Below, in pieces: positions 1-6,970 of a stretch of DNA of 9,583 nucleotides. This DNA is from Candidatus Zixiibacteriota bacterium (GTDB taxonomy: Bacteria > Zixibacteria > MSB-5A5 > GN15 > PGXB01). The DNA is taken from contig QNAH01000077.1 of assembly GCA_003641425.1 (NCBI GenBank), forward strand, positions 1-9,583, in the 5' to 3' direction. The stretch's first letter is position 1; every line of letters begins with the position of its first letter. The notes below the pieces were generated by a model. The model was not told the origin of the DNA and did not search any database. It was given only the letters and a program-made list of their open reading frames with translations. The translations under genes were made by a program, and so were the position numbers.

Positions 1-1473
1 TATAAAGATAAAAAAATCGAAATCTCCCAGGTCAATCTCGAGGAGGAAGCCTGCCGCGAAGTCTCCGATATCGGACACAGTATCGTTTTCGCCACTGACC
101 GGCTCTCGATCCCGCTGGTGGAAATTATCACCGGCGCCGACATGAAGGATCCCGGCGAGGCGGCCGAGGTCTGCCGTCTGCTCGGCAATTCGATGAAAAT
201 AACCGGACTGGTACGCCGTGGTATCGGAACAGTCAGGCAGGATGTCAATGTCTCTATCACCGGCGGCGATCGGGTTGAGATCAAGGGGGTTCATAAGGTC
301 GGTAATATTCCCGATCTGACCGCATCGGAAGCATATCGTCAAAAGGGACTGATCGAACTGAAAAGCATTTTCAAAGAACGTTTTCCTAAACCGGAAAGTA
401 TTCCCTACATAGATGCGGTCTTCACATCCGTTTTCAGCGGCACACCCAATGAGATCGGGCGGAGACTGGAAAGCGATGTTCCGTTGAAGGTAACCGGGCT
501 TTTGCTTCCACGCATGGTGGATATCGTTTCTTACAAACTTCAGCCGGGGCGTGATTTCGGTTTCGAGCTCTCCGGCCGTGTCAGGGTCATAGCCTGCATT
601 GATACCCGGCCCAATCTGTTTTTCTACTCCCAGAGAGAAAATTATGACATTCCGGATAATCTCTGGGAAAAAATAATCGATGAACTTAAACCCGACCGAG
701 GTGATGATATCGTGCTTATCTGCGGTTCCGGCGAGGATATCGCGACGGCGATAAGTGAAATAAAGATAAGGATCGCGGATCTTGCGGTCGGCGTGGTCAA
801 TGAAACTCGGCAGGATATCAAGGACGGCACGACAGATTTTGAACGAATTCTGCCGGGTGCCGACCGGATGTATCCGGATACCGATCATCCACCCATTAAA
901 ATCACTGAAGAACGGGTCGAGAAACTCCGCTCCGGTGTCGGCGAGCCGCTCTGGGAAAAACAAAGGCGGTGGCGGGAACTGGGACTGCATGAAGAACAGG
1001 TAAAAGCGCTGTCACTGTCGCCCTTTGCCGGTCTTTTTGACCGGCTGGCATCCGAATGTACAAATAATGAATACTCCGGTCATCTTAAGAAGATGGCCCA
1101 TATCTGCACAGCTATGTTTGTCGGTTTAAGACGGAAAGGCTTTGATCTGACCGCAGTCGACCAGTTCAGGCTGTCAAAGATAATCAAGGGCTCGGTTCAT
1201 CATAACTGGTCCTATAACAAGCTGAAGCATATACTGATTCTGGCCGCAGATGGAATAATCGATACCGAGGCTTCCGAAAAAGACCTCACTGATGATGACT
1301 TCACGATTCTCTGGAATAAAGCGCTTGGCGAGTTCGCCGCGAAAGACGGCGATGGTTCAAAAGATAAATTCAGAAGATTTTTTGCAGGTAAACTGCTGGA
1401 AAAATACTCCAATGTCAGCGAGGTAATTGCTAAAATAGACAATCGTCTGGCAAAATTATCGACGCTGGCTTGA
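1..1473 (+). CDS. gatE: Glu-tRNA(Gln) amidotransferase subunit E (GatE), 5'-truncated by window edge
   Basis: GatE works with the asparaginase-like GatD to convert Glu-tRNA(Gln) to Gln-tRNA(Gln) in the cytoplasm. The frame is open from base 1 (YKDKKIEISQVNLEEEACRE...), so the GTG at 118 is internal and the true start lies upstream. About 490 residues are present against roughly 620-640 in archaeal GatE, so about 140 N-terminal residues are missing. The GatB/GatE cradle signature GIGTVRQDVNVSI lies at 220-258, followed by EIKGV near 277-291. A GAD-like insertion domain follows, with GRDFGFELSGRVRV around 550-590 and continuing to about 800. Then come NETRQDIKDGTTDFERILPG and ADRMYPDTDHPP (the latter at 859-894), which are typical of GatE and absent from ordinary GatB. 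The C-terminal part, from about 900 on, is the helical plus YqeY-like tRNA-binding tail. The GAD insertion and the RMYP-TD-PP motif favour GatE over GatB. gatD is not in the window and may lie upstream. Confidence 0.9.
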   Translation, partial: YKDKKIEISQVNLEEEACREVSDIGHSIVFATDRLSIPLVEIITGADMKDPGEAAEVCRLLGNSMKITGLVRRGIGTVRQDVNVSITGGDRVEIKGVHKVGNIPDLTASEAYRQKGLIELKSIFKERFPKPESIPYIDAVFTSVFSGTPNEIGRRLESDVPLKVTGLLLPRMVDIVSYKLQPGRDFGFELSGRVRVIACIDTRPNLFFYSQRENYDIPDNLWEKIIDELKPDRGDDIVLICGSGEDIATAISEIKIRIADLAVGVVNETRQDIKDGTTDFERILPGADRMYPDTDHPPIKITEERVEKLRSGVGEPLWEKQRRWRELGLHEEQVKALSLSPFAGLFDRLASECTNNEYSGHLKKMAHICTAMFVGLRRKGFDLTAVDQFRLSKIIKGSVHHNWSYNKLKHILILAADGIIDTEASEKDLTDDDFTILWNKALGEFAAKDGDGSKDKFRRFFAGKLLEKYSNVSEVIAKIDNRLAKLSTLA

Positions 1474-1475
1474 TT

Positions 1476-2699
1476 TCATCGGCCGCTCTTGAAAATCTCT
1501 GCAAATCTGGCGGCTGACGCTTCCGACGAGAAGTGTTCGGCCGCCTTTTCATATCCGGCCTCGGCCAGCCGTCGACGCAAAGACTCGTCTTTGACAATCT
1601 GCAGAATCGCTTCAGCCAGTTGATCGGGATCATCCGGCTCGACCAATAATCCGGTTTCTTTGTCGTCGATAATATCGACAATACCTCCGGAACGGGTGCC
1701 GATCACGGCCGTCTCGCACAGCATCGCTTCGGTCAGGGCCAGACCGAATCCTTCATCGACCGAATTGAGAATAACCGCCGCCGCCTTGTTGTAAACCTGG
1801 CGCAAATCCTTCTGGTCGACCGGACGATGTATTTTCACACGTCCTTCGAGACCAAACTCATCGATCAATTTCTTCAAATTCAACTTTTCGGGACCGGCCC
1901 CATAGATGCCGAGTTTGATCGCCGGATGTTTCTCGGAAACAATTTTCACCGCCTTTAATAGAACATCCAGCCGTTTCTGCACCGTCAGCCGCGATACCGC
2001 CACCAGTAGATTGGGATCCTCAACCGTGTTGTCGTCGGGATAAAATACTCCCTCATCGTTGGGAAGCGGAACCACCTCGATTTTGTTATCGATCGTCTTA
2101 TCCTTCGCCGTCACCAACTGTTTAAGGAAATTCGAGACAACCGTCCAGCGCTCGGACATCTTTACAGCCGGCTTCAGAAACGAGTAAACCAGCGGGACCC
2201 CTGTCAGGAGACGGATATCAGTGCCGTGGGAATGTAAATAGAGCTTTATTCTGTCTTTGTACTTTCTTTTTAATTTTCGCCCGGCGACTGCATTCGGGAT
2301 CAGCCAATGCACCGAAACAACCGATATGTTTTCCCTGTCGATTATTTCCGAGGCCAGTTTTTGTTCGGCTCTTATAAATTTCAGAAGCCTGAATATCTTG
2401 AACGGATTTTTGAACAACTGCCGGTGCATATCACCGCGATAGGCGAAATTCTCTTTATGATCGGGCCCGTAGCGGAACCGGTATATCTTTATACCTTCAA
2501 TTTCTTCCTGTTCGGGAATCGCGGCGTCATGCGGCGCGACCACATGGACCTTGATACCATGTCCCTTCAGCTTCCAAGCCAGCAGATGTAAAAAGACCCC
2601 GGCAAAATCCCCGGCAAACCGGATATAGTTATGAGTGATAAAAAGTACTTCGAGAGGTCCCGTCTTCAGACCATTATTATTCAGGGGATTTGTATTCAT
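1476..2699 (-). CDS. Glycosyltransferase, GT4-like (GT-B fold)
   Basis: This is a probable cytoplasmic, membrane-associated retaining glycosyltransferase that moves a sugar from a nucleotide-sugar donor onto a glycan or lipid acceptor. Its 407 residues are the usual length for the family. The N-terminal Rossmann half (about 15-190) has the acceptor-side HNY near residue 23 and an HSHGTD stretch at 156-161. The C-terminal donor half holds VSRLTVQK (R237, K242, expected phosphate contacts), the glycine-rich YGAGP at 266-270, and the E-x7-E motif in EGFGLALTE (E316 and E324). SGGIVDII and TGLLVEPDDP follow, as in typical GT4 proteins. The ATG at 2699 is preceded by an in-frame TAA six bases upstream, so the gene cannot start earlier. 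No Shine-Dalgarno lies at normal distance; the nearest AGGA is about 28 nt away. The gene ends 2 nt from the gatE stop, in convergent orientation. Donor and acceptor cannot be read from the sequence. Confidence 0.9.
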   Translation of the reverse strand: MNTNPLNNNGLKTGPLEVLFITHNYIRFAGDFAGVFLHLLAWKLKGHGIKVHVVAPHDAAIPEQEEIEGIKIYRFRYGPDHKENFAYRGDMHRQLFKNPFKIFRLLKFIRAEQKLASEIIDRENISVVSVHWLIPNAVAGRKLKRKYKDRIKLYLHSHGTDIRLLTGVPLVYSFLKPAVKMSERWTVVSNFLKQLVTAKDKTIDNKIEVVPLPNDEGVFYPDDNTVEDPNLLVAVSRLTVQKRLDVLLKAVKIVSEKHPAIKLGIYGAGPEKLNLKKLIDEFGLEGRVKIHRPVDQKDLRQVYNKAAAVILNSVDEGFGLALTEAMLCETAVIGTRSGGIVDIIDDKETGLLVEPDDPDQLAEAILQIVKDESLRRRLAEAGYEKAAEHFSSEASAARFAEIFKSGR

Positions 2700-2778
2700 A
2701 TTTTAGTTTTATACAATATATATTTTCCTGTTGCTATTAAAAATGCAAAAAAACAAAATAAAACGATATAATGCATTA

Positions 2779-2807
2779 TTGAAACTTTCGAATTCGATAA
2801 TTGTTAT
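2779..2807 (+). promoter_or_regulatory. Candidate sigma70-type promoter for the alcohol dehydrogenase
   Basis: TTGAAA at 2779-2784 (5 of 6 to the -35 consensus) is followed by a 17-bp spacer and TGTTAT at 2802-2807 (4 of 6 to the -10 consensus). The spacer contains the perfect 10-bp palindrome TCGAATTCGA at 2788-2797, which could be an operator half-site pair or chance. The leader to the ATG would be about 40 nt. The surroundings are AT-rich, so random matches are likely; this is inference only. Confidence 0.3.
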
Positions 2808-2842
2808 TAAATAACTAAATTAAAAAAATATAAATCCAAATA

Positions 2843-2848
2843 GAGGAG
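2843..2848 (+). promoter_or_regulatory. Shine-Dalgarno site of the alcohol dehydrogenase
   Basis: GAGGAG ends 7 nt before the ATG at 2856 and is an excellent match to the anti-SD core. It fixes the start codon of the dehydrogenase and is the only strong ribosome binding site in the window. Confidence 0.85.
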
Positions 2849-2855
2849 CGAGACA

Positions 2856-4052
2856 ATGCAAAATTTCACATTCCATCTGCCGACCAAGCTGATATTCGGT
2901 CCCGGCGAGGTCAAAAAGGTCGGTGTCGAAGCCAAACAATACGGCGAGAAAGCCTTGATTGTCACCGGCAGACGTTCCGCCTCGGCTTTCGGGATCATCC
3001 ACCGCGTTACCGATAAACTTGAACAGGAAGGTGTGGCGGTCATGGTTTTCGACAAAGTCGAACCCAATCCGCGCTCATCGACCATCGATGAAGCGGCTGA
3101 GCTTGTCCGCAATAATAATATCGATATGATCATCGGTCTCGGCGGCGGATCGCCGATGGATGCCGCCAAAGCGATTGCCGCCGCGGCTGCAATGAATAAA
3201 CCGGTCTGGGATCTGGTTAATCATGGTCAGCCGGTTCCGCCCAAAATAACCGCGGCACTGCCGATCATCGAGGTCCCGACCCTGGCGGCCACCGGCTCCG
3301 AGGCTGACGCCGGCGGCGTTATCACCAACTGGGAAACGCATGAAAAGGCGATTATCGGAAGTCCGATTTTATTCCCGAAAGTCTCCATAATTGACCCTGA
3401 ACTGACTGTTACCGTCCCGCGCGATTATACGATTGACGGCGGGATCGATATAATCTGCCACGTCCTTGAAAGCTTTTTCACCGGCGCTGATGAAACCCCC
3501 ATTCAGGATCGTTTTTCGATGTCGATTATCAGAACGGTGATGGATTATCTTCCCAGAATAATAGAAAAACCTGATGATATCGATGCCCGCTCGCAGCTAT
3601 CGTGGGCTTCGGCCATCGCACTGTCCGGCATGGTAAATTCCGGACGTGGCGGCCCGTTCCCGCTTCATGCCATGGAACATGCCCTCTCGGCGCATTATGA
3701 TATCTCCCATGGGCTGGGCCTGGCGCTGCTTCTGCCCCGGTTGCTGATCTACACATACAGGGCCCGACCGGCCAAATATGCCTTTATGGCGCGCGAGCTG
3801 TTCGGTGTCAGCCCGGATAAATCTGAAATGGAGCAGGCCGAAGCGGCTGTAGGCGGGGTGATTGATTTTCTCAAGTTGGTTGATCGTTACATTACTTTTG
3901 TTGAAATCGAAATCGACGACTCCAAATTCGAGGAAATGGCTGATGATACCCTGAGAATATATTCACGGGGCGAATATCTGGATAATCCAAAACCTCTTTA
4001 TAAACAGGATATTGTCAAGATTTTCGAGATGTCGATGGCCGGCCTGCCGTAA
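2856..4052 (+). CDS. Iron-containing alcohol dehydrogenase (group III, butanol-dehydrogenase-like)
   Basis: This is a cytoplasmic NAD(P)H-dependent oxidoreductase that interconverts alcohols and aldehydes or ketones. Its 398 residues are the full family length. The N-terminal nucleotide-binding half begins with the typical KLIFGPGEV (11-19) and contains GGGSPMDAAKAIA (96-108) and the PTLAATGSEAD motif (141-151). The C-terminal all-helical metal domain keeps the expected ligands: D198 and H202 in GGIDIICHVLE, H271 in HAMEH, and H285 in ISHGLGLALLLP. The H271-to-H285 spacing of 14 matches FucO-type enzymes, and H275 corresponds to the catalytic-site histidine. Nothing essential is missing. The start is set by the strong GAGGAG site. 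The gene is divergent from the glycosyltransferase and convergent, with an 8-nt gap, on the flavoprotein, so it is probably monocistronic. Substrate is unknown; the butanol-dehydrogenase-like label reflects general resemblance only. Confidence 0.93.
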   Translation: MQNFTFHLPTKLIFGPGEVKKVGVEAKQYGEKALIVTGRRSASAFGIIHRVTDKLEQEGVAVMVFDKVEPNPRSSTIDEAAELVRNNNIDMIIGLGGGSPMDAAKAIAAAAAMNKPVWDLVNHGQPVPPKITAALPIIEVPTLAATGSEADAGGVITNWETHEKAIIGSPILFPKVSIIDPELTVTVPRDYTIDGGIDIICHVLESFFTGADETPIQDRFSMSIIRTVMDYLPRIIEKPDDIDARSQLSWASAIALSGMVNSGRGGPFPLHAMEHALSAHYDISHGLGLALLLPRLLIYTYRARPAKYAFMARELFGVSPDKSEMEQAEAAVGGVIDFLKLVDRYITFVEIEIDDSKFEEMADDTLRIYSRGEYLDNPKPLYKQDIVKIFEMSMAGLP

Positions 4053-4060
4053 ATGGTTGG

Positions 4061-4825
4061 CTAACCCTGTTCGATTTCGATCAGGGGAAGGATATTGTTG
4101 GCGTCAAATTTACTTTTTATTTTGAGAGAATAAACGGCCGATTGATTTTCGCCGGGCTGAGTATATGTCCGGGCGAACTTCCCGTATTCAATCGGAAGCA
4201 TCGCCATATCTTCATATTCATCCCGCACTGTCAGCGGCAGAACTCTGAATGTTGCGGTGGCTATCATTCCGAGTAGTCCCCACGAAGGTGAGAATATCTT
4301 TACAATATCAAGCCCGGAGACCGATTTAAAACAGGCTGAACCCGGGTTGATCACTTTGCCCTCGGGAACGGCGATCTCGGCCATTATAAAATAACGGCCG
4401 ATGGGCAGGGGATGCTCATGGCGCATGGCCGACAATCCTGCCGCCAGCGCTCCGCCCACCGAACCGACATAGGGCAGGTCCGCATGCGGCAGGAAAAGCC
4501 CGAATTTTTTGAGATGAAGATTCAATTCCCGCAACGGGTATCCGGCCCCCACTTCGGCATAAAAATCACCGGGGACGACTTTAATAAGCTGATTCAGACG
4601 ATCGGTATGAACCGCGATGACATTCTTGAATTTCTCACCGACCGGGACAATATTATTACCGAATCCGGTGACATAGAGGCTCTGGCTATATTTATTGGCC
4701 AGAGCGAACAATCTGGCCGCCTCATCAGCCGATTCCGGGTGAAAAGTCGGCACCGCCTTTTGATAGGTCAGGCGATCATCGGGGAATTCTCCCCCAATTA
4801 CGTCGATGAACTCATTTAATGTCAT
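4061..4825 (-). CDS. Short FAD-binding PCMH-type protein (GlcD/GlcE-like, FAD domain only)
   Basis: This is a probable flavoprotein of the FAD_binding_4 / PCMH fold found in glycolate oxidase, D-lactate dehydrogenase and related 2-hydroxyacid oxidoreductases. The ATG at 4825 gives 254 residues. Visible motifs are the pyrophosphate-contacting loop TGFGNN (53-58, where GlcD-like proteins have a GGGTS-like loop), VGSVGGALAAG (120-130, equivalent to TVGGMVA-type FAD loops), and SVSGLDIVKIFSPSWGLLG (168-186), the family's second FAD strand. After FRVLP near 193-197 only about 57 residues remain, so the usual substrate/cap domain is absent. It may act as a partner subunit in the GlcE manner, or be degenerate. 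The frame also extends to a TTG at 4864, but that TTG coincides with a good -35 box and has no SD, so the ATG is preferred. It also has no SD. The gene is convergent with the dehydrogenase and divergent from the membrane-protein cluster. Confidence 0.75.
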   Translation of the reverse strand: MTLNEFIDVIGGEFPDDRLTYQKAVPTFHPESADEAARLFALANKYSQSLYVTGFGNNIVPVGEKFKNVIAVHTDRLNQLIKVVPGDFYAEVGAGYPLRELNLHLKKFGLFLPHADLPYVGSVGGALAAGLSAMRHEHPLPIGRYFIMAEIAVPEGKVINPGSACFKSVSGLDIVKIFSPSWGLLGMIATATFRVLPLTVRDEYEDMAMLPIEYGKFARTYTQPGENQSAVYSLKIKSKFDANNILPLIEIEQG

Positions 4826-4835
4826 AATGCCATAT

Positions 4836-4864
4836 ATGTTATTGAAAAAACCATAAATAGTCAA
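4836..4864 (-). promoter_or_regulatory. Candidate promoter for the FAD-binding protein
   Basis: On the minus strand, TTGACT (4864-4859, 5 of 6 to consensus) is followed by a 17-bp spacer and TAACAT (4841-4836, 4 of 6). Transcription would begin only a few bases before the ATG at 4825, giving a nearly leaderless message. That fits the absence of a ribosome binding site. Pattern match only. Confidence 0.35.
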
Positions 4865-4870
4865 TAAATT
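4842..4870 (+). promoter_or_regulatory. Candidate promoter for the membrane GT-C/TPR operon
   Basis: TTGAAA at 4842-4847, a 17-bp spacer and TAAATT at 4865-4870 (4 of 6) form a sigma70-like pair about 50 nt before the ATG at 4924. A TATGAT at 4875-4880 is a better -10 but lacks a -35 partner. The pair occupies the same DNA as the oppositely directed candidate promoter of the flavoprotein gene. AT-rich chance matches cannot be excluded. Confidence 0.3.
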
Positions 4871-4923
4871 ACAATATGATAAAATTCTGATATGCCGATC
4901 TAAATTGAAAATGAGCTTTTAAT

Positions 4924-6954
4924 ATGCGTAAAAATTTATTCCTGCCAATATATATACTGTTATTATTGCTCTTTTTGATAAGATTGGTTCCGTTTATTTT
5001 CCACGAGTCCCGTTTATGGGGTTTGAACCATCTCATATTCCTCCCCGATATTTACACCTGCTTATATATACCGGCCGCCGTATTGGCACTGGCCATACCT
5101 TTGATTTTAAAATCTTCCGATCCCGGTCAAAAAGCGGGCGACTGGTTCGGGACCGCTTTTTATGAATCTTCGCGGAAATATCTTTTCCGGTTGGGGGTTG
5201 TTATTCCGGCGGGAGTTCTGTTTGCTTTATTTGCCGCACCGACTCATTTTTTGGGTGACGGTTACACTCTTCTGGGCAACCTGGCCTCGGGACAGGGTAC
5301 ATTCTACAAATGGAGCGAAAAAGGCATCACGATTATACTGACCGGAATCCAGACGGCGCTCGGCGGCAGGAATGAACAGACCGCCCTGACAGCGTTCAGG
5401 ATTATCTCGGTCTTCTCGGGTGTTGTCTCGATATGGTTTTTCTTCAAAATAGCCGGGGTTCTTTTCGAGGACGGATATAAAAGAATGATCCTGTTTCTCG
5501 TGTCGCTTTTTTCCGCCTCACTTTTGCTTTTTTTCGGCTACGTAGAAAACTACCCGCTTCTCTGGGCAGTCTTCATCGTTTTTACCTATTTCTGTTTGCG
5601 TTATTTGAAAACCGGCCGCGGATTTATATACTGTTTATTATTTCTCATAATTGGTTTGTTTTTGCACCTTCAATTCGCCTTCCTGATACCGGCTTTTATT
5701 TATTTGCTTTTAAGCCGGGGTGCTGGAAATAAAATTTACAGTCAGTACAGACCATTTATCCGGGGGTCGGCCGGAGCCGTATTGGGAGCAATAATTGTCT
5801 TTTTCGTTTATAAATATCAAAACGATATCTATTTCGAGAATATCTTCCTGCCGCTTTTTTCAGGCAAACCGAGTGCGCCCGAATATGCACTGCTGAGTAT
5901 CCCGCATCTGGCTGATATCCTGAACCAGTTTATTTTGATCTCGCCATTAATTCTCGTGATATTCATGGGAGCGGCGAAAAATATAAAAAATATTTTCAAT
6001 AATAAAGTTTCGGTTTTCCTCTTACTGGTCTCTCTGGGAGGCATGTTATTTCTCTTCGTTATAGATCCCAAACTGGGTATGCCGCGGGATTGGGACCTGT
6101 TTTCAATTTCTGCTTTCGCCCCTGCCCTGCTGTTCGTTTATCTTCTTCACGATGATTTTGTGCAGTCATTCAAACGAATTACAATCAGCCTGATTATTTA
6201 TCTCGTTGTTGCGGTTATGCCATTTTTGATCGTCAACCTCAATACCGACCATTCGATAAAACAGATCGAATATCTGGCCGACCTCGACCGGGGCAAGTCA
6301 ATGTCCACCCTCGTTACTTTGCGCGATTATTACGGCGGACTGGGCCAAAGTGCCAAAGGCGACTCGGTCAATAATATCATCCCGGTCAGATTCCCGAATG
6401 TCAAAAAGATGCAGGATGTATTTATTGCCATCAGGCAGAAAGAATTCAGCCGGGCCATGAGTATCGCACAGTCGATTACTCCGGATAAATTCTCGACCAA
6501 TTATCACAGTTTTATGGTGAAGCTTTATCTCGGTATGAGGAACTACCCCAAGGCGTTGGAAGAATCGGATATGCTGATTCAATTACAAAAATACAATTTC
6601 AAGTATTACCTCAACCGGGCCTATATTTATATGGGAATGGAACAGCCGGACAATGCCATCACCACCCTGAGTGATGCTTACAAATACAATCCCAACTCGA
6701 ATCAGGTAGTCGAGATGTTATCGGCGGTTCATTACAATCTGTCCCATTTCGATTCTTCTGAAGTCTATGCCGATATATTACTGGCACAGGATTCGGCCAA
6801 CGTCGCCGGGTATTATTTTCTCTGCAAAGCAAACAAGATGCAGGGGAATGATGAGAAAGCCCGGATGAATTTTTCTTTATATATGCAAAAGGGTACTGTC
6901 GATCCTTTATTTAATAACAGGAAAAACGAACTGAACGAAATCATGAACAGATAA
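4924..6954 (+). CDS. Polytopic membrane protein with GT-C-like domain and C-terminal TPR repeats (paralogue 1)
   Basis: This 676-residue protein is probably an integral-membrane, lipid-linked-sugar glycosyltransferase. Residues 5 to about 437 are mostly hydrophobic, with roughly 11-13 membrane segments, including 5-25, 43-63, 88-106, 158-178, 187-207, 233-264, 281-297, 333-350, 363-381, 393-408 and 419-437. Polar motifs sit between them: RLWGLNHLIFLPD (30-42), FLGDGY (109-114, a candidate catalytic Asp loop as in GT-C enzymes), FYKWSE (127-132), FGYVENYP (204-211, like the E-N/Y-P motif of PMT-type proteins), and DPKLGMPRDWDLFS (381-394). Residues about 490-656 form roughly five TPR-like helical pairs, for example YYLNRAYIYMGMEQPDNAI. 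The start ATG has only a weak GAG-containing site upstream. It leads an operon with the paralogue 16 nt downstream. No named family is recognised; the transferase role is inferred from topology and motif style. Confidence 0.7.
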   Translation: MRKNLFLPIYILLLLLFLIRLVPFIFHESRLWGLNHLIFLPDIYTCLYIPAAVLALAIPLILKSSDPGQKAGDWFGTAFYESSRKYLFRLGVVIPAGVLFALFAAPTHFLGDGYTLLGNLASGQGTFYKWSEKGITIILTGIQTALGGRNEQTALTAFRIISVFSGVVSIWFFFKIAGVLFEDGYKRMILFLVSLFSASLLLFFGYVENYPLLWAVFIVFTYFCLRYLKTGRGFIYCLLFLIIGLFLHLQFAFLIPAFIYLLLSRGAGNKIYSQYRPFIRGSAGAVLGAIIVFFVYKYQNDIYFENIFLPLFSGKPSAPEYALLSIPHLADILNQFILISPLILVIFMGAAKNIKNIFNNKVSVFLLLVSLGGMLFLFVIDPKLGMPRDWDLFSISAFAPALLFVYLLHDDFVQSFKRITISLIIYLVVAVMPFLIVNLNTDHSIKQIEYLADLDRGKSMSTLVTLRDYYGGLGQSAKGDSVNNIIPVRFPNVKKMQDVFIAIRQKEFSRAMSIAQSITPDKFSTNYHSFMVKLYLGMRNYPKALEESDMLIQLQKYNFKYYLNRAYIYMGMEQPDNAITTLSDAYKYNPNSNQVVEMLSAVHYNLSHFDSSEVYADILLAQDSANVAGYYFLCKANKMQGNDEKARMNFSLYMQKGTVDPLFNNRKNELNEIMNR

Positions 6955-6970
6955 ATGGGCCGCAAGCCGT

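Larger units (their letters stand above)
2700..2855. promoter_or_regulatory. AT-rich divergent intergenic region between glycosyltransferase and alcohol dehydrogenase
   Basis: These 156 bp separate two divergently transcribed genes and must hold the 5' signals of both. The stretch is far more AT-rich than the flanking coding sequence. No open frame of note, tRNA or obvious hairpin is visible. On the minus strand, TATAAA-like bases lie immediately before the glycosyltransferase start, but no convincing -35 box pairs with them, so no promoter is called for that gene. Confidence 0.6.

Noticed and set aside
1..1473. Assignment of the first gene to GatB instead of GatE
   Set aside because: The GAD-like insertion and the DGTTDFERILPGADRMYPDTDHPP region are features of GatE; ordinary GatB lacks them.
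4055..4066. Small inverted repeat GGTT-GGCT-AACC as a possible bidirectional terminator
   Set aside because: The stem is only four base pairs and there is no T-run on either strand; too weak to call.
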